A program made the translations under genes and the position numbers. DNA of 11,586 bases from assembly GCA_017999075.1 (NCBI GenBank), contig JAGOBX010000065.1, positions 1 through 11,586 on the forward strand, read 5' to 3'. The stretch comes from Candidatus Babelota bacterium (GTDB lineage: Bacteria > JAGOBX01). The notes under the pieces were generated by a model. That model searched no databases. It saw nothing but the letters and a program-made list of their open reading frames with translations, and was not told the DNA's origin. Below, piece by piece: positions 1 through 6,903 of the stretch (position 1 is the stretch's first letter; every line of letters starts with the position of its first letter).

Positions 1-321
1 GGATATGATGAGGTTTACATTATAGATGCAGTAGTTGTTGAAAATGGAAAAATCGGAGAATTATATGAATATAATTTCAATGATTTTAATAAGTATCTGC
101 ATTTAAGTTCTCCGCATACTTTTAATCTTCCGACTGCTTTAAAAATGGTGGAGCTATACGGTCAACTTCCTAAAATTATAAAGATATATGGAATAAATAT
201 TGAAAACAAGCTTGAGTTTTCAGAAGAATTTTCCGAAGGGATAAAAAATAAAATAGACGAAATAACTGAAAAAATTATTAAAAATATTGAAGAATTGAAA
301 AATAGTTGTTTGGAAATTTAG
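1..321 (+). CDS. Hydrogenase maturation protease (family M52), 3' part
   Basis: This is the C-terminal 106 residues of a nickel-dependent endopeptidase that trims the C-terminal tail of the [NiFe] hydrogenase large subunit after nickel insertion. The reading frame is open from base 1 to the TAG at 319-321, and the start lies outside the window. Recognisable M52 features are the segment YIIDAVVVENG with the metal-binding Asp at visible residue 9, and SSPHTFNLPTALK with the metal-binding His at visible residue 39. A further family-like stretch is ELYGQLPKIIKIYGINIE. Family members are about 150-160 residues, so roughly 50 residues are missing upstream, including the first metal ligand. The gene ends 26 bases before hdrA and is probably in the same operon. 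Its likely substrate is MvhA encoded at 3831-5294. The family call is confident; whether it is HycI-like or FrcD-like cannot be decided from this part. Confidence 0.85.
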   Translation, partial: GYDEVYIIDAVVVENGKIGELYEYNFNDFNKYLHLSSPHTFNLPTALKMVELYGQLPKIIKIYGINIENKLEFSEEFSEGIKNKIDEITEKIIKNIEELKNSCLEI

Positions 322-347
322 AAAAAAATTATTTAGGAGGATCAAGA

Positions 348-2291
348 ATGAGTTCAAAACACAGAATCGGAATTTTTATTTGCCGCTGCGGAACTAATAT
401 AGCCGACAAATTGAATTTCGATGAATTGAAAGAGCGGATTGCAAAATTTCCTGATGTAATCGGTGTTTTTGAAGATAACTTTTTTTGCGCTCCTGCCGGA
501 AAAACAAAAATTAAAGAAGTTGTAGAAAAAGAAAAATTGACAGGTTGTTGTTTTGCCGCTTGTTCGCATCGAGTTCATGAAAAAACTTTTATGGATACGA
601 TAAATGAAACAGGGTTGAACCAGTTCATGATACAGATGGCTAATTTGAGGGAACATATAACCTGGGTTGTAAATGATAAAAATGAAGCTACAGAAAGGGC
701 ATATAGACAGATAAAAGCTGCAGTTGCAAGATTGAAACATCAAGTGGAACTTGAAATAAAACATATTGATTTAAAAACTGACGTTGCAATAATCGGTGGG
801 GGGATAGCAGGAATAAAAGCAGCTAAAGCTTTGGCTAAAGATTCAAACCGGACGATTTACCTGATTGAAAAAGAAGCTACGCTCGGAGGATGGATGCCGA
901 AATGGGAAAAATCTTATCCTACAATGGATTGCAACCCATGTTTTCTTGCTCCTGAACTGACAGATATGCGTGATTATAAAAATATAAAAGTTATAACTCT
1001 CGCAGAAATTCAGGAAATAAAAGGGTTTTATGGTAATTTTAATCTTAAGATAAAACAGAAAGCAAGATATGTAAATGAAGGCTGTATAGGTTGCATGGAA
1101 TGTTTTAATGTTTGCCCGGTTAAAGTAAAAAATGAATTTAATTCAAATATGAATTACAGAAATTCTATATATATACCTTTCCCGGGCAGTTATCCGAATC
1201 TTGCTTTGATTGACGAAAAAAGCTGTTTGAGATTTAAAGGAGAAGACTGTACAAAATGTAAAGAAAGTTGTATGTTTGAAGCGATTGAATATAATCAGAC
1301 ATCACTTGATTGGGATATCAGTGTAGGAGCAGTGATAGTAGCAACGGGATTTGAATTTATAGATATTGCTGAATTTCCTCAGTATAATTATACGGGTACA
1401 ACCAATATTTTTACAAATTTTGAATTTGAAAGAATGATGTCGTCATCAGGACCGTCACACGGGCATATAAAAACGAGAGATGATAAAGATCCTCAAAGTG
1501 TTGCAATTGTATATTGCGGAGGAAGATCAAAAGCAGGGTATTGTTCGTCAGTATGCTGCGGAACATCAATGAAATATGCGAAATTTTTATTAGGACATAA
1601 TCCGGGTGTGAAAATTTATCAAATATATTCGGAAATCTGCCTTGAAGGCGATGGTGTTCAGAGGATGAAAGAAGAATTGGAAAAAGAAGGCGTAGAATTT
1701 ATAAAAGTTGATGATTATAGAAATATAAAAGTTTCTGCGGCAGGCGGAAATACTGAAATAATGTATACACAAAATAATATAGAAAAAAAAATTACTGCGA
1801 ATATTACTGTAGTATCAATGGGAATAAAACAATCCGAAGGCAGCAGACAGGTATCAAAAATGATGGATTTGACTTTTACTAAAGACGGTTGGTTTGATAA
1901 ATGGCATTCAAAAATGGAGCCTGTGACAAGTGTTGTTGAAGGTGTATTTCTTGCAGGATGTTGTTCGGGTCCTAAAGATGTCGGCAGATCAGTTGTATCT
2001 GCAAAATCAGCAGTTGGCGAAGCATTGTCCAAACTAATACCGGGCCAGAAAATAGAACTTGATCCGAAAGTAAGTTATTCTGATGAGACAAAATGCGGAG
2101 GCTGCAAAATGTGCATAACCGTATGTCCGTATAAAGCTATTAGTTTCGACGAATCAAAACGGGTTTCTGTTGTAAGTGAAATTTTATGTAAAGGATGCGG
2201 AACCTGTGTTGCTTTATGTCCGGCAGGAGCTTTGAGAAACAGGCATTTTGAAGATGAACAGATCAGAATAGAAATTGAAACTTTGATATGA
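348..2291 (+). CDS. hdrA: HdrA-like FAD/iron-sulfur subunit, electron-bifurcating type
   Basis: HdrA carries the FAD at which hydrogenase electrons can be split between ferredoxin and a second acceptor; it is cytoplasmic. The protein is 647 residues. The N-terminal HdrA domain has CRCG (C12, C14), CAPAGK and AACSHR. An FAD dinucleotide-binding site, IIGGGIAG, lies at about 148-155. Next come YPTMDCNPC (C195, C198), an inserted ferredoxin-type domain (C246, C249, C252, C256, then C293, C301, C304, C308) and YCSSVCCG (C399-C404). Two C-terminal [4Fe-4S] motifs follow (C583/586/589/593 and C614/617/620/624). The ATG at 348 is preferred because AGGAGG at 335-340 sits seven bases upstream; an in-frame ATG at 306 has no such site and lies inside the protease gene. 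The next gene, mvhD, supplies the hydrogenase link. HdrB and HdrC are not in the window, so the electron acceptor is unknown. Confidence 0.93.
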   Translation: MSSKHRIGIFICRCGTNIADKLNFDELKERIAKFPDVIGVFEDNFFCAPAGKTKIKEVVEKEKLTGCCFAACSHRVHEKTFMDTINETGLNQFMIQMANLREHITWVVNDKNEATERAYRQIKAAVARLKHQVELEIKHIDLKTDVAIIGGGIAGIKAAKALAKDSNRTIYLIEKEATLGGWMPKWEKSYPTMDCNPCFLAPELTDMRDYKNIKVITLAEIQEIKGFYGNFNLKIKQKARYVNEGCIGCMECFNVCPVKVKNEFNSNMNYRNSIYIPFPGSYPNLALIDEKSCLRFKGEDCTKCKESCMFEAIEYNQTSLDWDISVGAVIVATGFEFIDIAEFPQYNYTGTTNIFTNFEFERMMSSSGPSHGHIKTRDDKDPQSVAIVYCGGRSKAGYCSSVCCGTSMKYAKFLLGHNPGVKIYQIYSEICLEGDGVQRMKEELEKEGVEFIKVDDYRNIKVSAAGGNTEIMYTQNNIEKKITANITVVSMGIKQSEGSRQVSKMMDLTFTKDGWFDKWHSKMEPVTSVVEGVFLAGCCSGPKDVGRSVVSAKSAVGEALSKLIPGQKIELDPKVSYSDETKCGGCKMCITVCPYKAISFDESKRVSVVSEILCKGCGTCVALCPAGALRNRHFEDEQIRIEIETLI

Positions 2292-2364
2292 AAAAATGAC
2301 AACTAATATTTTTAAAGGCATAAGAAAAATAGAAATTAAAAAATTAAGGTATTAAGATTAATAT

Positions 2365-2393
2365 TTGAAAAATCTGACAATGAAAATTATAAT
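2365..2393 (+). promoter_or_regulatory. Sigma-70-type promoter in front of mvhD
   Basis: TTGAAA at 2365-2370 (five of six matches to the -35 consensus) and TATAAT at 2388-2393 (perfect -10) are separated by exactly 17 bases. A transcript starting about seven bases downstream would have a short leader containing the GAGGAGG ribosome site at 2405-2411 and the mvhD ATG at 2417. This would let mvhDGA be made independently of hdrA. The region is AT-rich, so chance matches are possible, but the combination of score and spacing is good. Confidence 0.5.
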
Positions 2394-2416
2394 AATTATT
2401 ATTCGAGGAGGCAGAA

Positions 2417-2842
2417 ATGACTGAACAGTTTAAACCTAAAATAATAGCATTTGTGTGTAACTGGTGTTCATACGGAGGAGCTGATAATGCAGGAAATAAT
2501 AAATTTCCAGTGCCTGCTGAAATAAGGCTGATACGTGTAATGTGTTCCGGCAGAATCGATTCTCAATTTGTAATAGAAGCTTTACAGGACGGCGCTGATG
2601 GAGTAATGATATTAGGATGTCACCCGGGAGATTGTCATTATAAAGAAGGAAATTACAGTGCATTGAAACGTAATAAATTATTGGAGAAAATACTTGATGG
2701 TTTTGGAATATCCAGAGAACGTGTTTATCTTGATTGGGTGGCCGCTTCCGAAGGAGAAAAATTTTCAAGAGTAACCACTGAATTTGTAAATAAAATTAAA
2801 AGTATAGGACCATATATTCAGGCTGTAAAAACAACTGCCTAA
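2417..2842 (+). CDS. mvhD: MvhD-type [2Fe-2S] electron transfer subunit
   Basis: MvhD (also called FlpD) is the small [2Fe-2S] protein that connects the F420-non-reducing hydrogenase to HdrA. The 141-residue length is that of a stand-alone MvhD. The conserved cysteines are visible in FVCNWCSYGGAD (C14, C17), RVMCSGRID (C43) and LGCHPGDCHY (C68, C73). GAGGAGG at 2405-2411 precedes the ATG by five bases. A 125-base gap separates it from hdrA, with a good promoter in it, and mvhG follows after 22 bases. The order D-G-A is the usual one for Mvh operons. MvhD can also serve formate dehydrogenases, but the adjacent hydrogenase genes make the Mvh role the clear reading. Confidence 0.95.
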   Translation: MTEQFKPKIIAFVCNWCSYGGADNAGNNKFPVPAEIRLIRVMCSGRIDSQFVIEALQDGADGVMILGCHPGDCHYKEGNYSALKRNKLLEKILDGFGISRERVYLDWVAASEGEKFSRVTTEFVNKIKSIGPYIQAVKTTA

Positions 2843-2864
2843 AATTATTTAAGGAGGAAATTAA

Positions 2865-3830
2865 ATGTCAAAAGCTAAAATAGCGATATTTTGGGCTGCA
2901 TCGTGCGGCGGCTGCGATATAGCAACATTGGATATTCATGAAACGCTTATACCGCTTCTTGAAAAAATAGAATTTGTATTTTGGCCATGCGCAATGGATT
3001 TTAAATATGCGGATGTTGAATCTATGCCTGATAAAAATATAGATGTTTGTTTATTTAATGGAGCAATAAGAAATTCTGAAAATGAACATGTAGCAAAACT
3101 TCTAAGAAAAAAAAGTAAGTTAATGGTAGCATTCGGAGCTTGTTCGAGCTGGGGAGGAATTCCTGCGCTGATAAATTTTTCCACTAATAAAGAAACATTT
3201 GACTGGGTTTATAAAAATTGTCCGAGTGCTGACAATAATGATGGAATTATTCCCAAGACTCATACGAAACACGATGGTTATGATTTGGAACTTCCGGAAC
3301 TTTACGATACAACTAAAAAGTTGTCTGATGTTGTTGATGTGGATTATTATGTTCCGGGATGTCCGCCTGTTCCAAATCAAATAGTAGCTGTAGTTTCCGC
3401 AATATTGGAAGGAAAACTTCCGCCGAAAGGTTCTGTAGTGGGAGCCGGAGAAAAAAATCTTTGTGATGAATGCAAACGTACAAGAAAAGAAAAAAAAATT
3501 AAAAAGTTTGTAAGAATACAGGAAATGGAAAGTATATCAAGCGAGGAATGTCTGCTTGATCAGGGTATGTTATGTATGGGACCTGTAACCAGATCAGGAT
3601 GCGGAGCATTATGTCCGGCAGCGAATGTTGGATGCGACGGATGTTACGGACCTGCGTCTGGCATTAAAGATACCGGACTTAAAATGGTATCTGCTCTTGC
3701 GTCTGTAATTGATTCAAAAGATGAAAAAGAAATAGAAAAAATTATTGACACAATATCAGATCCAGCAGGGAGATTTTATAAATATACGATGAGTCAATCA
3801 TTATTAAAACGAAAGGCGGTGAAAAAATAA
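2865..3830 (+). CDS. mvhG: F420-non-reducing [NiFe] hydrogenase small subunit
   Basis: This is the iron-sulfur subunit that carries electrons from the [NiFe] site of MvhA towards MvhD. The protein is 321 residues and has no Tat signal, so it is cytoplasmic, as expected for group 3 enzymes. Proximal-cluster ligands are C14 and C17 (SCGGCD), C93 (FGACSSWGGIP) and C166 (VPGCPPVPNQ). The C-terminal part holds further cluster cysteines at C200, C203, C229, C237, C246, C250, C257 and C260, including GCDGCYGP. The ending with DPAGRFYKYTM is also typical of MvhG. AAGGAGGAA at 2851-2859 is the ribosome site. The stop codon directly abuts the mvhA start, which suggests coupled translation and a fixed 1:1 ratio. 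Confidence 0.95.
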   Translation: MSKAKIAIFWAASCGGCDIATLDIHETLIPLLEKIEFVFWPCAMDFKYADVESMPDKNIDVCLFNGAIRNSENEHVAKLLRKKSKLMVAFGACSSWGGIPALINFSTNKETFDWVYKNCPSADNNDGIIPKTHTKHDGYDLELPELYDTTKKLSDVVDVDYYVPGCPPVPNQIVAVVSAILEGKLPPKGSVVGAGEKNLCDECKRTRKEKKIKKFVRIQEMESISSEECLLDQGMLCMGPVTRSGCGALCPAANVGCDGCYGPASGIKDTGLKMVSALASVIDSKDEKEIEKIIDTISDPAGRFYKYTMSQSLLKRKAVKK

Positions 3831-5294
3831 ATGAGACGAATAACAATTGATCCGATAACACGGCTTGAAGGTCATGGAAAAATAGAAATTTTTTTGGACG
3901 AAGAAGGAAATGTGAAAAAAACATTTTTTCAAGTTCCTGAACTGCGCGGATTTGAACAGTTTGCGATAGGCCGCCCGATAGAAGAAATGCCGAGAATAAC
4001 TTCCCGCATATGCGGAGTATGTCCTGAAGCGCATATGATGGCTGCGGCTAAAGCCGGAGATGCTGTTTATAATGTTCAGGTTCCATCAGCCGGAAAAAAA
4101 TTAAGAGAGCTACAGTACAGTTCATTTTATGTTCAGGATCATGCAACTCATTTTTACGCCTTGGGAGGACCTGATTTTGTATTAGGTCCTGATGCCCCTA
4201 AATCGGAAAGAAATATTATAGGAGTAATAAATAAAGTTGGTCTTGAAATAGGAAGTAAAGTTATTCAGGCAAGAAAATTCGGTCATAGAGTTTCTCAGAT
4301 TCTTGGCGGTAGAACTACTCATTCTGTAAGCGCAATACCCGGCGGTATGAGTAAACCTATAGCTAACGATGACGAATATAATGAATTATTGAAAATCGGC
4401 GAATACTTTTTAGAATTCGGCAAACTTACAATAAAAATTTTTGAAGATATAGTTATTGCAAATAAAAAATATGTTGAACTGATTACCGGCGATATTTATT
4501 TTCATAAAACTCATAATATGGGGCTTGTAGATAAAAATAATTGCGTGAATTTTTACGATGGCCAAGTAAGAATAGTTGATGTTGAAGGCAGAGAAATGCA
4601 TAAGTTTGAAGGGAAAGATTATAGAAATTATATTGCCGAACATGTCGAAGATTACACTTATTTAAAATTTCCGTATATAAAATCAAAAGGATGGAAAGGG
4701 TTTACCGATGGAATGGAGAGTGGTGTTTATAAAGCTACTCCATTGTCAAGATTGAACGCTTCTGATAAAATGGCCACTCCGCTTGCTCAGGCAGAATATG
4801 AGAAAATGTATAAGACTCTTGGTGGAAAACCTGTTCATCATACTTTGGCTACTCATTGGGCGCGCGTCATAGAATTATTGTACGCTGCTGAAAGATATAA
4901 TGAATTGATAAAGGATCCTGAAATACGGTCGGATAAGGTAAGAGCGAAAGTAACTGAAAATCCTAAAGAAGGTATAGGTGTAGTAGAAGCCCCTCGCGGA
5001 ACTTTATATCATCATTATGTGACAGATGAAAAAGGAATTGTAACTAAAGCTAATTTAATTGTGGGTACTACTAATAATAATGCTCCGATAACTATGTCTA
5101 TTACGCGGGCTGCGGAAAAATTAATTCATAAAGGACAGATTCCTACAGACGCGGTTCTGAATATGATTGAAATGGCATTTCGGGCATACGATCCGTGTTT
5201 TTCGTGCGCGACCCATTCGCTGCCAGGTCAGATGCCTCTTGAAGTGGTAATTTATGATGATAAAATGGAAGTTTTAGAAACAATAAGAAGATAA
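3831..5294 (+). CDS. mvhA: F420-non-reducing [NiFe] hydrogenase large subunit
   Basis: This is the catalytic subunit that takes up or evolves H2 at a Ni-Fe(CN)2CO site. The 487-residue protein starts with the family motif ITRLEGHG. The four nickel cysteines are present as RICGVC (C61, C64) and DPCFSCATH (C456, C459). H462 is the expected cleavage point, so the precursor carries a 25-residue C-terminal tail beginning SLPGQMPLE. This tail is removed by an M52 protease, one of which is encoded at the left edge. All four positions are cysteine with no in-frame TGA, so this is not a selenocysteine enzyme, and it is not split like VhuU/VhuA. The ribosome site AAAGGCGGTG at 3812-3821 lies inside the end of mvhG. 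The partners MvhD and HdrA place it in group 3c. Confidence 0.96.
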   Translation: MRRITIDPITRLEGHGKIEIFLDEEGNVKKTFFQVPELRGFEQFAIGRPIEEMPRITSRICGVCPEAHMMAAAKAGDAVYNVQVPSAGKKLRELQYSSFYVQDHATHFYALGGPDFVLGPDAPKSERNIIGVINKVGLEIGSKVIQARKFGHRVSQILGGRTTHSVSAIPGGMSKPIANDDEYNELLKIGEYFLEFGKLTIKIFEDIVIANKKYVELITGDIYFHKTHNMGLVDKNNCVNFYDGQVRIVDVEGREMHKFEGKDYRNYIAEHVEDYTYLKFPYIKSKGWKGFTDGMESGVYKATPLSRLNASDKMATPLAQAEYEKMYKTLGGKPVHHTLATHWARVIELLYAAERYNELIKDPEIRSDKVRAKVTENPKEGIGVVEAPRGTLYHHYVTDEKGIVTKANLIVGTTNNNAPITMSITRAAEKLIHKGQIPTDAVLNMIEMAFRAYDPCFSCATHSLPGQMPLEVVIYDDKMEVLETIRR

Positions 5295-5311
5295 AAATTT
5301 TTTAATGTAAA

Positions 5312-5333
5312 AATATAAAATGAATTTTATATT
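5312..5333 (+). repeat. AT-only inverted repeat after mvhA
   Basis: Ten-base arms at 5312-5321 and 5324-5333 are perfectly complementary across two bases. The stem is entirely A-T, so it would be weak as RNA, and no U-tract follows. It may help protect the mvhA 3' end or be a chance product of the AT-rich composition. The clear terminator is the next hairpin, at 5362-5415. Confidence 0.3.
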
Positions 5334-5361
5334 ATAACCCAAAAATGTTTGGCAATAGTAT

Positions 5362-5415
5362 AAAACTCCAGTTCTGAAGTTTATAAATTTATATACATCA
5401 TAACTGGAGTTTTTA
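5362..5415 (+). terminator. Intrinsic terminator ending the hdrA-mvhDGA block
   Basis: Arms at 5362-5373 (AAAACTCCAGTT) and 5402-5413 (AACTGGAGTTTT) are perfectly complementary over 12 bases and end in a run of Ts. The loop is unusually long at 28 bases, and inside it TATAAATTTATA (5382-5393) can fold on itself. The A-run on the left side means the element could also stop transcription on the opposite strand. It separates the structural genes from the maturation genes. Confidence 0.75.
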
Positions 5416-5475
5416 TATTATAGAATCATATCTTAACACTGAATTTTAGTATCAATTAGCTTGCAAATAATATAT

Positions 5476-6567
5476 ATGGCTGATAACATAATAATAGGCT
5501 TTGGAGCTGAATCGAACGGAACTTATACAATCGTAAAAAATAAGGAATTTAAAATCAGCAGGCAATATGGAATTCTCGCTGAATACGGAAATTATTCTGA
5601 ATTTTATAAACATATAAAGAATGAAATTGAAGAATATAAAAATTCCTATGAAATAATTTTTGTATGTGATAAACATCCTGATTATGTTTCAACATCGCTT
5701 GCCGAAGAATTTCATTGTTTGATTCCTGATTCTAAATTATACAAAGTCCAGCATCATTATGCTCATATTGCTTCTGTTTTGTATGAAAATAAAATTACAG
5801 AGAATGTTATTGGTTTTGTTTTTGACGGAACCGGATACGGAGACGATGGAAATAGTTGGGGCGGAGAAGTTTTATTGGCAGGCGCTAATAAATATGAAAG
5901 ATGCATGCATATTGATTATGTTGACCAGCCAGGTTCTGATATGGTAGTAACAGAACCATGGAGAATGGGTATTTCTTATTTAGTAAAATCAAATATTGAA
6001 TATGAAAAATTTTATACTGGAATTGGAAAAGAAAAGGTAAACATAATAAAAAATATGATTAAAAATAAAATAAATTGTCCGTTAACTTCCAGCGCAGGAC
6101 GTTTGTTTGATGCGGTTGCGAGTTTGTCAGGGGTTTGCTGTTATACGGATACTCCGGCAGGAGCGGCAATTGCATTAGAAAAAATAGCGGCAAAAAATAT
6201 TTATGAATTTTATGATTATGAAATTAAAAATAATTCAATTTTTTTTAATGAGACAATAAGACAAATTATTAATGATTTGAAGAAGGATGTAAGCAGTCAG
6301 GTAATTTCAGCTAAATTTCATAATACTATTGCCAAAATGATTTTTGAAATTTCAATTGAACTTTCAAAAATATATTCTATAAATAAAGTTGCATTGTCAG
6401 GCGGATGTTTTCAGAATAAATTTCTTATGGAAAGAATAAAATTAAATTTTTCAAAAAGTAAATTAAAATTATTTACCAATATTAATTTATCAACCACTGA
6501 TGCTAATATATCGGTTGGGCAGGTATTCATAGTTTTAACCCGTAATAGTTATAATGATTTTTTTTAG
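5476..6567 (+). CDS. hypF: HypF C-terminal (Kae1-like) carbamoyltransferase domain only
   Basis: HypF moves a carbamoyl group from carbamoyl-AMP to the C-terminal cysteine of HypE, the first step of cyanide ligand synthesis. This protein (363 residues from the ATG at 5476) matches only the last half of a normal HypF of about 750 residues. Present are CDKHPDYVST, the metal-binding QHHYAH (H93, H94, H97), FDGTGYGDDGNSWGGE (117-131), TSSAGRLFDAVA (204-215), ALSGGCFQN and TTDANISVGQ with D342. Missing are the acylphosphatase domain, the zinc-finger region and the YrdC-like domain. The upstream frame is closed by a TGA at 5440-5442, and the preceding sequence is non-coding. The start is uncertain: no ribosome site is visible, and an in-frame TTG at 5461 is the alternative. 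It is less likely to be TsaD because the DGTGYG...WGGE signature is that of HypF. Confidence 0.85.
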   Translation: MADNIIIGFGAESNGTYTIVKNKEFKISRQYGILAEYGNYSEFYKHIKNEIEEYKNSYEIIFVCDKHPDYVSTSLAEEFHCLIPDSKLYKVQHHYAHIASVLYENKITENVIGFVFDGTGYGDDGNSWGGEVLLAGANKYERCMHIDYVDQPGSDMVVTEPWRMGISYLVKSNIEYEKFYTGIGKEKVNIIKNMIKNKINCPLTSSAGRLFDAVASLSGVCCYTDTPAGAAIALEKIAAKNIYEFYDYEIKNNSIFFNETIRQIINDLKKDVSSQVISAKFHNTIAKMIFEISIELSKIYSINKVALSGGCFQNKFLMERIKLNFSKSKLKLFTNINLSTTDANISVGQVFIVLTRNSYNDFF

Positions 6568-6575
6568 TTTTATTG

Positions 6576-6667
6576 TGATTTTAAATGGTTGGTTTACAAA
6601 ATAAATTTATTTTCATATTTTTATTGATTATCAATTAACAGGTTTGTAAACTAATCATTTAAAATCA
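6576..6667 (+). repeat. 25-bp inverted repeat in the hypF-hypC gap
   Basis: Arms at 6576-6600 and 6643-6667 are inverted copies over 25 positions with only two differences. Both differences become G-U pairs in a + strand transcript, so the RNA stem would be unbroken. The central parts read GTTTACAAA and TTTGTAAAC. The 42-base loop holds a 13-base palindrome ATTGATTATCAAT at 6623-6635. No U-tract follows, so this is not a standard terminator. It ends 15 bases before the hypC ribosome site. Possible roles are a regulator binding region, an RNA processing or stability stem, or a small miniature element; no target duplication was evident. A weak promoter (TTAACA at 6635-6640, TAAAAT at 6660-6665, 19-base spacer) overlaps the right arm. 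Confidence 0.7.
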
Positions 6668-6696
6668 GAGTATTCATAATTTGAGGTGTATAATTT

Positions 6697-6903
6697 ATGT
6701 GTTTAGCTGTTCCTGTTCTGGTCGTTGAAAAAAATGATTTGGACGGTAAAGTAAATATAGGCGGAGTAACACGGAATATCCGTTTTGATTTAATAGACAG
6801 TGTATCTGTAGGGGATTATGTTTTAATTCATGCAGGTTATGCGATAGAAGTTTTATCAGAATCTGAAGCTGAAGAAAATTTGAAAGAATTGGAAAAACTA
6901 TGA
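6697..6903 (+). CDS. hypC: Hydrogenase maturation chaperone HypC
   Basis: HypC works with HypD to build and deliver the Fe(CN)2CO unit to the hydrogenase large subunit. The 68-residue protein begins with the diagnostic MCLAVP, whose Cys2 binds iron and the large-subunit precursor once the initiator Met is removed. The rest, including IRFDLIDSVSVGDYVLIHAGYAI, fits the HypC beta-barrel. It is at the short end of the family range (about 70-90). GAGGTG at 6683-6688 is the ribosome site. Its stop overlaps the hypD start as ATGA, so translation of the two is probably coupled, in keeping with their joint complex. Confidence 0.96.
   Translation: MCLAVPVLVVEKNDLDGKVNIGGVTRNIRFDLIDSVSVGDYVLIHAGYAIEVLSESEAEENLKELEKL

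Noticed and set aside
306-347. N-terminal extension of HdrA from an ATG at 306
   Set aside because: It overlaps the protease gene, lacks a ribosome site and adds residues not found in HdrA; the ATG at 348 has AGGAGG at the right distance.
354-764. Open frame of 136 codons on the - strand inside hdrA
   Set aside because: It lies wholly opposite the strongly supported hdrA coding frame, has no ribosome site or family motif, and is rich in Phe, Ile and Ser, as expected for the complement of an AT-rich gene.
5190-5216. Selenocysteine at the nickel site or in HdrA
   Set aside because: The nickel-binding and HdrA motifs are read with TGC/TGT codons and no in-frame TGA occurs within either gene.
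5295-5475. Possible remnant of the HypF N-terminal domains
   Set aside because: All frames are closed by stops, and the stretch is taken up by hairpins; no acylphosphatase, zinc-finger or YrdC motif is readable.
6623-6635. Possible FNR/CRP-family site (TTGAT...ATCAA)
   Set aside because: The two half-sites are separated by one base instead of the four required, so it does not fit FNR; it is kept only as a palindrome inside the larger repeat.
6576-6667. Miniature transposable element
   Set aside because: No target-site duplication flanks the arms and no second copy occurs in the window; without a genome search this stays unproven.
6689-6694. Perfect TATAAT just before hypC
   Set aside because: It falls between the hypC ribosome site and its ATG, so a transcript from it would start inside the gene and lack the ribosome site.
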